Assembly: GCF_024204665.1 (NCBI RefSeq)
Contig: NZ_CP100355.1
Span: 3,639,451-3,703,450 of the forward strand
Source: Natronosalvus rutilus
GTDB lineage: Archaea > Halobacteriota > Halobacteria > Halobacteriales > Natrialbaceae
Length of the DNA stretch: 64,000 nucleotides
Reading direction: 5' to 3'
Part shown: piece after piece, positions 17,330-25,619 of the stretch
How the letters are laid out: each line of letters begins with the position of its first letter
How positions within the stretch are numbered: the first letter of the stretch is position 1
Position numbers and translations under genes: made by a program
Notes under the pieces: model-generated
The model's input: only the letters and a program-made list of their open reading frames with translations
Told to the model about the DNA's origin: nothing
Databases searched by the model: none

Positions 17330-17965
17330 ATGGACGATGCGCTCGCGTATCCGTTCCGCGGCGACCACGCCGAGACGTCCCTGGTCGCCGCCTGGCTCTG
17401 CGTCCTCGTCCACGTGCTGGTCGTCCCCGTTCTCCCGCTCGTGGCGCTCCTCGGGTACGTCGTTTCGGTGCTCGTTCTCGGTTCCGAACGCGACCCACCG
17501 CCGTTTCTCGAGCGCACCGTTCTTCGCCAGGCGCTAGGCGCCGTCGGAATCACGATCGCCTACGGGGCGATCCCCCTCGTGATCGCGCTCTCGACGGTTC
17601 GATTGCTCACCGAGTCAGGCGAGGTGCCGACCGGTGGCGGGACGTTCGCCGTCCTCGTGGGCTCGACGGCGGTACTCGCGATTCTCGGTATCGCCGCCTA
17701 CCTCCTGCCGATCGCCCTCGCGAACTACGGGCGAACCGGATCGCTGCGCGCCGGGTTCGCAGATATCGTCTCGGTCGCCAGTCACGGCGCGTACTTCGTC
17801 GGCTGGGCCTCGGGGATCACGCTTTTGCTCGTCGGACTCGCGCTCTCGAGCGCGCTGGTCTCTCGCGACGGTGTCGCCCTCGTCGCCGGCACTCTGATCG
17901 GCGCCTACGCGGTGCTCGTCTCGAGTCGGCGGATCGGCCGCGGGTATGCCGCGGGTCGGCAGTAG
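17330..17965 (+). CDS. DUF4013-type membrane protein
   Basis: 211 residues with about six hydrophobic segments. The opening ALAYPFRGDHAETSLVAAW matches the 'PFRGDDW..t' start typical of DUF4013 proteins, a family of unknown function common in methanogens and haloarchaea. It is divergent from the sugar transporter and converges on the AGE isomerase, ending 8 nt before it, so a direct role in the sugar module is not implied. Confidence 0.75.
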   Translation: MDDALAYPFRGDHAETSLVAAWLCVLVHVLVVPVLPLVALLGYVVSVLVLGSERDPPPFLERTVLRQALGAVGITIAYGAIPLVIALSTVRLLTESGEVPTGGGTFAVLVGSTAVLAILGIAAYLLPIALANYGRTGSLRAGFADIVSVASHGAYFVGWASGITLLLVGLALSSALVSRDGVALVAGTLIGAYAVLVSSRRIGRGYAAGRQ

Positions 17966-17973
17966 TCGGGCCT

Positions 17974-19176
17974 TCAACTGGTACCGAACGCCGGCGGCTC
18001 GTCCTCGAGCGCCCGCATCGCGAGCCAGCAGTTCGTCAGCGGGTGGTAGCCCGGTTCGACCGCCGGCCCACGGTTCGGACCGTCGCGCTCGTGGGCGCGC
18101 GTGAGTCGAGCGTACCAGTTGCCGTACTTCGGATTGATCAGGTGCTCGCGCGAGTACGCCCAGAGGCGATCGTACCACTCGGCGTAGGCGTCGTCGAACC
18201 GGCTCAGCAACGCGCTCGCGCCGATGGCCTCGATGTGCACCCAACCGTACTTGTCCGCGACAATCGGCTCGCCGTCGTCCTGGACCGTGTAGTAGAGCCC
18301 GCCGTGCTCGTCGTCCCAGCCGAAGTCGACGGCAGCGTCGAACAGTTCTCGGGCACGCTCGAGGAGCCAGCCCTCCGATCGATGGTCGGCGAGCAGCGCG
18401 AGCAACTTCGCCCACTCGGCGTGGTGCCCCGGCTGGTAGCCGGGGGGCCGGAACTGGTGGGCCGGCTGATCCTCGTTGTACGCGAGATCCGGTTCCCACT
18501 CCTCTGTGTAGTGCTCCCAGAGCAGACCGTCGGTCGCACTCGTCACCTCGCGGGTGAACCGATCGGCGACGGTGTACGCCCGCTCGAGGAACCGCTCCTC
18601 GTCGGTCGCCTCGTAGGCCGCGAGCAGCGCCTCGCAGGCGTGCATGTTCGCGTTCTGGCCGCGGTAGGGCGAGAGCGAGTCCCAGTCGGGCGTTGCTCGG
18701 TCGGCGTACAACCCGTGTTCGGTCTCGTAGAATCGCTCCTCGAGCACGTCGAACGCGCGCTCGAGTTCCGCGCGGCCACCGGGGATGCCGGCCTCGTGGG
18801 CCCGCGCCCCGGCGAGCAGGACGAACGCGTGCCCGTAACAGTAACGGGTGCGGTCGGTCGGCTCGCGACAGTCGAGCTGCCAGTCGTACCCCTCGCGCTC
18901 GTCGTCCCAGTGGACGCTCGACAGGAACTGGAGGCCGTGTTCGGCGGCGTAGCGACACCAGTCGGGTCCATTCTCGAGGACGCCCAGGCTGAAGTTGTGG
19001 ACGCCGCGGGCCGCGGCCACGAGGTGTCTCGTCCGCGCGTCGTAGACGTAGCCGTCCCGCTCGTCGACCTGAGCGGCGTACCCGCCCACCACGGTGTCGA
19101 TCATCGCGGGATAGTAGAACTGCAAGACGTCCCGGAACTGGTGGAACAGGCCGGCTCGAGTGCGGTAGACGTTCAT
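17974..19176 (-). CDS. AGE-family sugar isomerase/epimerase
   Basis: 400-residue (alpha/alpha)6-barrel enzyme of the N-acylglucosamine 2-epimerase superfamily. The segment QPGHHAEWAKLL (about 250-262) is the catalytic-His region in the form seen in mannose and sulfoquinovose isomerases, PGHxxEWxxLL, rather than in true AGEs. Further family residues are GHAFVLLAG (about 125) and PGYHPLTNCWLAMRAL near the C-terminus. It most likely interconverts an aldose and a ketose such as mannose and fructose (inference). Start chosen at ATG 19176 (MNVYRTRAG). Between the sugar ABC operon and a Gfo/Idh dehydrogenase. Confidence 0.85.
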   Translation of the reverse strand: MNVYRTRAGLFHQFRDVLQFYYPAMIDTVVGGYAAQVDERDGYVYDARTRHLVAAARGVHNFSLGVLENGPDWCRYAAEHGLQFLSSVHWDDEREGYDWQLDCREPTDRTRYCYGHAFVLLAGARAHEAGIPGGRAELERAFDVLEERFYETEHGLYADRATPDWDSLSPYRGQNANMHACEALLAAYEATDEERFLERAYTVADRFTREVTSATDGLLWEHYTEEWEPDLAYNEDQPAHQFRPPGYQPGHHAEWAKLLALLADHRSEGWLLERARELFDAAVDFGWDDEHGGLYYTVQDDGEPIVADKYGWVHIEAIGASALLSRFDDAYAEWYDRLWAYSREHLINPKYGNWYARLTRAHERDGPNRGPAVEPGYHPLTNCWLAMRALEDEPPAFGTS

Positions 19177-19220
19177 GGCGGAGCCTACCGGGCACGGTGA
19201 CATAGTGATTCGGTCTCGTG

Positions 19221-19258
19221 TCCTAGCGGTGTTCGGAAGAGAATTGAACGGTGAGGCG
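19221..19258. repeat. Direct repeat A flanking the RDD gene
   Basis: TCCTAG-CGGTGTTCGGA then GAGaATTGAACGG and GAGG: matches 19753-19790 over ~37 positions with about five substitutions and one 1-base gap. The two copies bracket the RDD gene and lie 532 bp apart, in the same orientation. Confidence 0.65.
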
Positions 19259-19283
19259 GAGCGTTTCGTGCGACCTCTGTCAG

Positions 19284-19712
19284 TTAGTTTCGAACGACCA
19301 TCGTGTTGGCCATCATATCCCCGAGACGCTGGTTGTCCTCCGACGAGACAATGAGGAGGATAGCAACGATGACCGCCAAAAGCGTCCCTGAGCCGAGGAG
19401 CTTCGTGATATTCCGTATGACGGCCTCTCCAGGTGAACACCGCTCGCCGTGTCGGTTGACTACTCGCAAACCAATAACCATCTTTCCGCCTGTTGCACCC
19501 CACTTTGCTTCAGTCCCCACGTAGTACACGGCACTTCCAACGATCCCGACGAAACCTGCCAGCGCTTCAGCCGATTCCGGGGATTCGGGCTGGAAGACGA
19601 ATATCAGTGGGAGTAAGACTGCAAGCAGGAGCATGAACGTAATGAGACCATCGAGGAGCAATGCAAGACCGCGCTCGAGAACGCCTGCATAATTAAAGTT
19701 CTTTCGTCCCAT
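19284..19712 (-). CDS. RDD-family membrane protein
   Basis: 142-residue protein with three membrane segments. The RDD signature is RGLALLLDGLITFMLLL near the N-terminus; the loop KWGATGGKMVIGLRVVN is the family's conserved central part. RDD proteins are proposed Na+/H+ antiporters or transport accessory proteins. Start at ATG 19712 is preferred: the box ATTTAT at 19735-19742 is about 27 nt upstream, whereas the longer start at 19736 overlaps that box. Base composition is clearly less G+C-rich than its neighbours and it lies between direct repeats, suggesting it arrived by transfer into the sugar cluster. Confidence 0.85.
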   Translation of the reverse strand: MGRKNFNYAGVLERGLALLLDGLITFMLLLAVLLPLIFVFQPESPESAEALAGFVGIVGSAVYYVGTEAKWGATGGKMVIGLRVVNRHGERCSPGEAVIRNITKLLGSGTLLAVIVAILLIVSSEDNQRLGDMMANTMVVRN

Positions 19713-19734
19713 AAGTGAATTCCAGAACCGTTCC

Positions 19735-19742
19735 ATAAATAA
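19735..19742 (-). promoter_or_regulatory. TATA box of the RDD gene
   Basis: ATTATTTAT on the minus strand, about 27 nt upstream of ATG 19712. It decides the start in favour of the shorter protein. Confidence 0.5.
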
Positions 19743-19752
19743 TTGTTGGACT

Positions 19753-19790
19753 TCCTAGACGGTGTTCGGATGAGGATTGAACGGAGAGGT
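19753..19790. repeat. Direct repeat B flanking the RDD gene; gene-free stretch to 20031
   Basis: TCCTAGaCGGTGTTCGGAtGAGgATTGAACGG, partner of the copy at 19221-19258. The remaining 240 bases up to the Gfo/Idh start contain only short frames without family resemblance and are less G+C-rich than the genome average. Confidence 0.65.
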
Positions 19791-20031
19791 AGATTACTTT
19801 CCGAGTGCCGCTGTCGGAAAACGCTAGCCCCATCGGATCAATCGCCATTTCGAGGTCGATTTTGGGGAACGAAGAGCGACACCAGAGCGGCCGATGAAAC
19901 CCAGTCATTAACTCCATCTCGGTGGATTCTCGCTTTCGAGTACTATCTCGAAGATCCGATCAGTATCCGTGACCCTTCCGTTCGTCACCGCATCCGCTGG
20001 CTTTTTGCGCCTTCCCGGCGGCGATTCGCGT

Positions 20032-21006
20032 ATGGAATTTGGCGTGCTGTCGACGGCCGGAATCGCGCAGAAGGCGCTGCTGCCGGCGATCGACTCGAGC
20101 GAGCACCGCGTCGGCGCCATCGCCTCCCGCGACGCCGAACGGGCCGAGTCGGTCGCCGAGGAGTACGGTATCCCGCGGTCGTGCGGCTCGTACGACGACC
20201 TGCTCGGCGATTCGGACCTGGACGCAGTCTACGTCCCCCTGCCCAACGCACTCCACGGCGAGTGGACGAAGCGCGCGGCCGATGCGGGGCTCCACGTCCT
20301 GTGTGAGAAACCGCTCGCCGTCGATGCCGACGAAGCGCGCGAGGTCGTCGCCCACTGTGACGACCGGGACGTCGTCCTGATGGAGGCGTTCATGTACCGC
20401 TACCACCCGCGAACCGAGCGGGCGATTGAACTCGCGCGGGAGGCGCTCAAGGACGTGCGCTCGGTCGCCGCGTCGTTCACCTTCTCCCTGCGCGGCGACC
20501 CCGACGACGTCCGGCTGAATCCGAACCTCGCTGGTGGGTCGCTCATGGACGTCGGCTGTTATCCCATCTCGGCCGCTCGACAGTTCCTCGGCGAACCCGA
20601 CCGCGTTTACGCTCACGCCCACGACTCGCGAGAGGCGGGCGTCGACACCGCCCTCACCGGCGTCCTCGAGTACGACGACGGGGCGACGGCGCGAATCGCC
20701 TCCGGGTTCGACACGCCGAAACACCAGCGCTACCGCGTCGAGGCGACGAACGGCTGGCTCGAGGTCGACGACGCCTTCGACGTGCCCGACGGCGCCCTCG
20801 AACTCGAGTACGAGATTGACGGTGAGCACGGCGTCGAGACGTTTGAACCGGTCGACCAGTACCGACTCGAGGTCGAGCACTTCGCCCGCTGCATCGAGAC
20901 GGGGACCCGGCCGCGAACCGACGGCGACGAAGCGGTCGCGAACATGCACGTGATCGACGCGCTGTACGAGAGTGCCGCGCTCGAGGCGCCAGTGTCCGTG
21001 GAGTGA
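20032..21006 (+). CDS. Gfo/Idh/MocA-family oxidoreductase (xylose/dihydrodiol dehydrogenase type)
   Basis: 324-residue NAD(P)-dependent sugar dehydrogenase. N-terminal Rossmann domain to about residue 120 with the signature HVLCEKPLAVDADEA (Lys of EKP is catalytic in the family). C-terminal alpha/beta domain contains MDVGCYPISAARQFLG, the form seen in D-xylose 1-dehydrogenases and dimeric dihydrodiol dehydrogenases. In haloarchaea a member of this family oxidises xylose; here glucose or xylose is equally possible. ATG 20032 (MEFGVLST) chosen because the Rossmann strand starts there. Probably oxidises the sugar imported by the neighbouring ABC system (inference from proximity). Confidence 0.88.
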   Translation: MEFGVLSTAGIAQKALLPAIDSSEHRVGAIASRDAERAESVAEEYGIPRSCGSYDDLLGDSDLDAVYVPLPNALHGEWTKRAADAGLHVLCEKPLAVDADEAREVVAHCDDRDVVLMEAFMYRYHPRTERAIELAREALKDVRSVAASFTFSLRGDPDDVRLNPNLAGGSLMDVGCYPISAARQFLGEPDRVYAHAHDSREAGVDTALTGVLEYDDGATARIASGFDTPKHQRYRVEATNGWLEVDDAFDVPDGALELEYEIDGEHGVETFEPVDQYRLEVEHFARCIETGTRPRTDGDEAVANMHVIDALYESAALEAPVSVE

Positions 21007-21132
21007 GTCCGGGGGCTGGGAAACGAGAACCGGTGATAGTCCCGACCTGGAGACGTTGCTGAAAGCCGCTCGATACGCTGGACAAAGATAGCGACTGCCG
21101 CTACTCGAATTGCGCTTTCGTTCAGGAGAACG

Positions 21133-21140
21133 TATTTAAA
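21133..21140 (+). promoter_or_regulatory. TATA box for the lipoprotein gene at 21163
   Basis: TATTTAAA centred 26 nt upstream of ATG 21163, a near-consensus haloarchaeal box; the transcript would be leaderless. Confidence 0.6.
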
Positions 21141-21162
21141 CAGCGTAGATTATTTCACTGTA

Positions 21163-21702
21163 ATGAACAGACGTTCCCTCCTCGCTGGCGTGGGACTGTC
21201 CGCCTCGAGTGCTATCGTCGGGTGTCTCGACGAGTCCGACGAGGAGATCCGCCGTCGCGCCTGTTCGCACGCCCCCGACGAAGCCGACCAGGTGAGCCAC
21301 AACGTTACCCAGACCAGGTTTCATTTCCTTCGTGAGCAACACGCGCCGCTTACCCTCGTTACCGAACACGACCAGATAGCGCCGAGAATCGATCCTGGAC
21401 AGCGGGAACACGGAGACGTCGACGCACTCTTCGAGGGCGTATCGTTCGACGAGCACGCGATTCTCGTCTGGGAGGCAACCGAACACATCACCACTGACAA
21501 CGTCGAGTTCCTCGGCGTTACCAGACCCACCGACCAGGAGCTTCTGGCGTACGGCTGTGACTACAGACTCGGAGGAGGTGGACAGGAGGAAACCAATTAT
21601 TCGTTCGTCATCACCGTTCGTGTCGACGAGACGCCCCGGCAAGCGGAACTCCGTATTCAAAACGAGGGCGGAGAAACGAGGACACTCACCACAGCGCACT
21701 GA
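21163..21702 (+). CDS. Uncharacterised small Tat lipoprotein
   Basis: 179 residues. The N-terminus MNRRSLLAGVGLSASSAIVGC is a twin-arginine signal with a lipobox ending at Cys20. The mature part has three further Cys-poor beta-rich stretches (LVWEATEHITTDNVEFLGV, YSFVITVRV) but no family I recognise. Length and layout resemble many haloarchaeal surface lipoproteins of unknown role. It stands alone, with its own TATA box, between a dehydrogenase and a convergent hypothetical gene. Confidence 0.7.
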   Translation: MNRRSLLAGVGLSASSAIVGCLDESDEEIRRRACSHAPDEADQVSHNVTQTRFHFLREQHAPLTLVTEHDQIAPRIDPGQREHGDVDALFEGVSFDEHAILVWEATEHITTDNVEFLGVTRPTDQELLAYGCDYRLGGGGQEETNYSFVITVRVDETPRQAELRIQNEGGETRTLTTAH

Positions 21703-21866
21703 GACGAACTGACTGAGATGGTCCAGACGGATTCTTCGATACCCGAGGTGAAGCAATGCTACGTCACGAGCATACGTGCCGTCCGGAGGATGGCTGAAAC
21801 TTACCCACTCCACCCGGGTCAATCAAGTCTGATCAATCCTGACGCGTACTGCCCGCTGATCCGTGA

Positions 21867-21880
21867 GCTATCGCGATAGC
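21867..21880. repeat. 14-bp perfect palindrome GCTATCGCGATAGC
   Basis: Perfect dyad in the 223-nt gap between two convergent genes. It could fold as a short hairpin in either transcript or be a binding site. No adjacent T-run. Confidence 0.45.
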
Positions 21881-21925
21881 GAGAATCGACGGTCGCTGAG
21901 AACGCCGAGTCGAACAAAACGGCGG

Positions 21926-22531
21926 TCAGACCGCGTACCCTTCGTTTCGCAGCGCGAGCTCAACCGCTTCGTTGAACTCCTTTCGCAGATCGTCTTCGAA
22001 ACCCTCGATCCGTTTCTCCGATTTGGCCAACTCAAGGCGGCGTTCGTCGCCGCCCTCATCGACGTCGATGTGACGGTACGATTGAGTGAATTTTCGGCCG
22101 TCATTCCCGTATGCGGTCACGGTCACGAGTTGCTCGTCCGACCGTCGATCGTCCCGGTCCGCCGGACGGGATCCCCCGACGTTTACTCGTTCGAAATCGG
22201 TGAGGTTGGTGGAGAGGCTGCCGATCGCGAGTTTCTGTTCGAGCGACTCCCGATCCCATTCGCGCCGTTCGTCCGTCTCTCGATCCGTCCCGATGACTGT
22301 CTCCGGTCCGATCGTATCTACCGTCCATTTTCTAAGGGAGTCGGATGCGAGTTCTTCTTCCGTTCGCGAGCGGGCGTCTCCTTCCTGAATCACGTCGCCC
22401 TCCTCGACGCGGATGTAGCGCGGATTCGCGGCTGGCACGTCGATAAAAACCTCGCCGGATTCCGTGCTAACCAGCGCTTCCACTCCCTCGATGGTACGGG
22501 ATGTCAGATTTCGTTCGCTGACGTTAGACAT
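21926..22531 (-). CDS. Hypothetical acidic protein
   Basis: 201 residues, no signal peptide or membrane segment, rich in Glu, Asp, Arg and Ser. An N-terminal beta-rich part (EALVSTESGEVFIDV, NPRYIRVEEGDVIQEGD) is followed by a strand (LVTVTAYGNDGRKFTQSYRH) and a C-terminal helix (KSEKRIEGFEDDLRKEFNEAVELAL). I do not recognise a family. Codon use looks like the rest of the window, supporting a real gene; the upstream 22532-22620 is AT-rich and probably holds its promoter. Confidence 0.55.
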   Translation of the reverse strand: MSNVSERNLTSRTIEGVEALVSTESGEVFIDVPAANPRYIRVEEGDVIQEGDARSRTEEELASDSLRKWTVDTIGPETVIGTDRETDERREWDRESLEQKLAIGSLSTNLTDFERVNVGGSRPADRDDRRSDEQLVTVTAYGNDGRKFTQSYRHIDVDEGGDERRLELAKSEKRIEGFEDDLRKEFNEAVELALRNEGYAV

Positions 22532-22877
22532 GGTTTTCGGTCACACGCGTAATTGGCTTCAGATCTATCTAAGACTGCCGCCAGATTCATAATAAAATCG
22601 GAATAAAGACCGCTAATTTCGCATTTATTTCGTTTTATACGGCATATTTGCCGACCGCGTGCGGATATCGAAACGATTGGCGGTGAACGAGCGAACCCGC
22701 GGCGGGCGATCGGTTTCAGGCCGCGTGCGGAAACCGCTGTTCCGAGCGCCGCTGGCGGAGGGAGGACGGCCCGCTCGAGTCGGCATTCAGGTTTCACTAC
22801 AAAGGGTATAGTGCGTACGGTCGCTTGGCATCACCGTATGGCCGCTGCTTCGAACGCCACAGTAGCGCCTTCTCGGG
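22532..22877. other. Intergenic region, AT-rich left half
   Basis: 346 bases. The left ~100 bases (TAATAAAATCGGAATAAAG, CATTTATTTCGTTTTATAC) are strikingly AT-rich for this genome and presumably contain the promoter of the hypothetical gene to the left. No coding frame, RNA or repeat is convincing. Confidence 0.5.
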
Positions 22878-23543
22878 CTACTGGTCGGCCGCGTCGTCGA
22901 CAATATCACGGACGACCTCGAGTTCGTCCTCGATGATCGTGTGGCCCATCCCCTCGTAAATTCGTTCGGTGACGTCGGCTCCGAGCCCTTCGTAGACCTC
23001 GACGGACTCGTGCACCCGCTCGAGCGGGATGTGGGGGTCCTGGTCGCTACACCCGAAGAACGCGGGCGTGCCCTCGAGCGAGCCGTCGTACTCCCGTGGG
23101 GTTCCCTCGGGGCCGATCAGCCCGCCGGAGAAGGCGACGACCCCGCCGTAGTCGCGGGCGTTCCGGGCGGCGAACTCACTGGCGAGACAGCCCCCCTGTG
23201 AGAAGCCGGCCAGGATCGTCCGCTCGGCCGGGAACGACTCGTTCGCGGTCTCGAGCGTCGACTCGAGCAGGTCGAGCGCCGAGGTCAGGTACGGCTCGTT
23301 GGCCTCGATCGGGGCGAGAAACGACTGGGGATACCAGGTCCCGCGGACGGCCTGGGGCGCGAGGTAGGCCACGTCGTCGCGGTCGAACTGGGCGGCCATC
23401 TCGAGCATGCCCGAGGCGCGGGCGCCGCGACCGTGGACGAGGATCATCGCGGCGTTGGCGTCCTCGAGGTTAGCACCGGCGCGCTCGACGGGTTGGTCGC
23501 CGTGCGGGTCGTCGCCGGAGTTTGGGGTCGGCGTTCCACTCAT
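22878..23543 (-). CDS. Phospholipase/carboxylesterase-type alpha/beta hydrolase
   Basis: 221-residue serine esterase. Oxyanion region MILVHGRGA (about 34-42), nucleophile elbow GFSQGG (Ser at about residue 117), the acid in CSDQDPHIPL and the catalytic His in GMGHTI (about 204) complete the triad. This matches the dienelactone hydrolase-like carboxylesterase family that cleaves short-chain esters or acyl groups. An acidic ~30-residue N-terminal leader is present. The natural substrate is not indicated by the neighbours. Confidence 0.86.
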   Translation of the reverse strand: MSGTPTPNSGDDPHGDQPVERAGANLEDANAAMILVHGRGARASGMLEMAAQFDRDDVAYLAPQAVRGTWYPQSFLAPIEANEPYLTSALDLLESTLETANESFPAERTILAGFSQGGCLASEFAARNARDYGGVVAFSGGLIGPEGTPREYDGSLEGTPAFFGCSDQDPHIPLERVHESVEVYEGLGADVTERIYEGMGHTIIEDELEVVRDIVDDAADQ

Positions 23544-23659
23544 AGGTGAACGAACGGCCTCGAGCGTGAAAGGCGTTCTCGAGGCGGCGAACTTGGGCGC
23601 ACTCGAGCGCGCCTTCGGACGGGCGTCCTGGGGGTCCCACCGCGAGATGGACCGGTCGA

Positions 23660-23998
23660 TCAGAACAGCGACAGCTCGCCCGTCACCCGGTCGACCAGCT
23701 CCTCGTCGCCAGGGCCAACGGCCAGCGTCGTCACCGTTCCGGGCTCGAGCTGGGTGTGGCCCGCGTCGCGGACGATCGCGTTCGGCAGCCCCTCCTGGTC
23801 GGCGATGGCCGCGAGTTCGTGAAGTTCGCGCTCGCCCGATCCTTTGAGGACGATCTTCTTCTGGCCGCCGTTCTTCCAGCGCCGACGCGACCGGTCGTCG
23901 GCTTTCTCGTAGGCCGACAGCGAGGCGTGTGCCACCTGTGCGGCGAGTTTTCCCGTTCCCATGCCGATGTCCGTTCGGGCGACGATGGCCTGTTTCAT
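23660..23998 (-). CDS. pth2: Peptidyl-tRNA hydrolase, archaeal type (Pth2)
   Basis: 112 residues, full length for Pth2. Recycles peptidyl-tRNA released from stalled ribosomes. The signature [14 protein letters not shown] is at about residues 14-27, and the C-terminal half has the conserved [22 protein letters not shown] 23998 ([10 protein letters not shown]) is the conserved N-terminus; an upstream in-frame extension is not similar to Pth2. Confidence 0.95.
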   Translation of the reverse strand: MKQAIVARTDIGMGTGKLAAQVAHASLSAYEKADDRSRRRWKNGGQKKIVLKGSGERELHELAAIADQEGLPNAIVRDAGHTQLEPGTVTTLAVGPGDEELVDRVTGELSLF

Positions 23999-24101
23999 GC
24001 AGACGACGAGGTGGACGACCGGTAAAACGCCCGCGGTTACGCTCGAGCTACAGGATGGCGACTGCGACACCTATTTGCGCGCGGACTCGATACGATGGAC
24101 C

Positions 24102-24800
24102 ATGAACGTGACGCGACGACGCTTCGCCGCACTCGCCGCCGGATCGGCGGTCGCCGGCGCTGGCTGTCTCGGTGGCGGTGATGCGGAGGGCGACGGGAAC
24201 GGAAACGGCGACGGCGACGAGAAGGGAAATGGCAACGGCAACGGCGACGGGTCTGACTCCGGCGTCGACGAGGACGACCTTCTCGAGATACCCGTCATCG
24301 GCGACCCGGACGCAGACGTTACGGTCACCGTCTTCGAGGACTTCGGCTGTGGCCACTGCGCCATCTACCACACGGAGATGTTCCCGGACATCAAGGACGC
24401 GTACGTCGACGGGGAACAGATTCGCTACGAACACCGGGACTTTCCCATCCCCGTCCAGGATGAGTGGTCCTACGCCGTCGCGAGCGCAGCCCGCTCGGTC
24501 CAGGATCAGGAGGGCAACGAGGCGTTCTTCGAGTTCACTGGCGAAATCTTCAACCACTGGGATGACGGGTACTCCTACGACCTCATCGAACAGGTCGCGA
24601 GCGACTTCGGCTTCGACGCAGAGCAGGTTCGGGCGGACGCCGAGAGCGTGACCTACCGGGACGGCCTCGAGGCCGAGCGTGCTCACGGGATGGAGCTCGG
24701 CATCGAGGGAACGCCCTGGATCGTCGTCGACGGCGACCGAGTCGAGCCTGACACGGCGGCGATTGTCGGGGCGATCGACGAGGCGCTCGCAGACGACTGA
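24102..24800 (+). CDS. DsbA-like thioredoxin-fold lipoprotein
   Basis: 232 residues. The N-terminus is a twin-arginine lipoprotein signal (TRRRFAALAAGSAVAGAGC), followed by a Gly/Asn/Asp linker built of near-hexanucleotide repeats (about residues 26-55). The mature part is a DsbA/thioredoxin_4 domain: FEDFGCGHCAIYHTE has the redox CGHC, and GTPWIVVDG has the cis-Pro. A helical insert sits between. It should form or shuffle disulfides in extracellular proteins. Start ATG 24102 chosen because the signal begins there; TATA-like CCTATTTG about 28 nt upstream. Confidence 0.88.
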   Translation: MNVTRRRFAALAAGSAVAGAGCLGGGDAEGDGNGNGDGDEKGNGNGNGDGSDSGVDEDDLLEIPVIGDPDADVTVTVFEDFGCGHCAIYHTEMFPDIKDAYVDGEQIRYEHRDFPIPVQDEWSYAVASAARSVQDQEGNEAFFEFTGEIFNHWDDGYSYDLIEQVASDFGFDAEQVRADAESVTYRDGLEAERAHGMELGIEGTPWIVVDGDRVEPDTAAIVGAIDEALADD

Positions 24801-24912
24801 GGCGTCAGCCGAGGGATAGACGCGGTTCTGGCCATTGTCGCCACCACCAGCCTAGCCACGAAAGCGCCCGCGGATCCGAACCATTTACCACGCCGCACGC
24901 GAGTCCCCGTAC

Positions 24913-25518
24913 ATGATCCTCTCGGACGCGGACATCCTCGACCGACTCGAGGCGGGCGACCTCGTGGTCGAACCGATCGACGACTACGACCTGCAGATCC
25001 AGCCGGCGAGCGTCGACCTTCGGCTGGGGAGTCGATTCCTCGAGTTTCAGCGCACGAACATCCCCTGCATCCACCCGAACGAGGAGCGCGAGGTCGACGA
25101 CTACGTCACCGAGACCGTCGTCGAGGACGGCGAGGACTTCATCCTCCACCCCGGCGACTTCGTGCTGGGGACGACCCACGAGCGCGTCGAGATTCCGGCG
25201 GACCTGATCGCTCACGTCGAGGGCCGCTCTTCGCTGGGGCGGCTTGCCGTGGTCGTCCACGCGACCGCAGGTCTGTGCGACCCGGGGTATCGAGGCCAGA
25301 TCACCCTCGAGCTGTCGAATCTCGGAAGTGCCCCCGTCGCCCTCTCGCCGGGAATGCGGATCTCACAGCTCACCTTCACGGAGCTGAAGACGCCGGCCGA
25401 TCGGCCCTACGGGAGCGAGCGTGGTTCGAAGTACCAGGACCAGGACGGCCCGCAGGCCTCCCGGATCCAGCGCGACGACGAGTTCGGCGGCGACCAACTC
25501 GACCGTCGCGAGGAGTAG
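24913..25518 (+). CDS. dcd: dCTP deaminase
   Basis: 201 residues; converts dCTP to dUTP (or to dUMP in the bifunctional form) to supply dTMP synthesis and limit dCTP. The trimeric dUTPase-like fold is seen in [13 protein letters not shown] (about 30-42), [18 protein letters not shown] (about 107-124) and GQITLELSN, which carries the catalytic Glu. A C-terminal arm ([12 protein letters not shown]) closes over the substrate. Which of the two reactions it performs cannot be settled by eye. Confidence 0.95.
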   Translation: MILSDADILDRLEAGDLVVEPIDDYDLQIQPASVDLRLGSRFLEFQRTNIPCIHPNEEREVDDYVTETVVEDGEDFILHPGDFVLGTTHERVEIPADLIAHVEGRSSLGRLAVVVHATAGLCDPGYRGQITLELSNLGSAPVALSPGMRISQLTFTELKTPADRPYGSERGSKYQDQDGPQASRIQRDDEFGGDQLDRREE

Positions 25519-25619
25519 ACCGAACCGCGCGCCTCGAGCGACGGGTGCCGCGAGCCGCGGGGAGTGACGGCCAGGACGATCCCCACAGTTATTGTACGCG
25601 GTCCCCTACGTCCGGGCAG

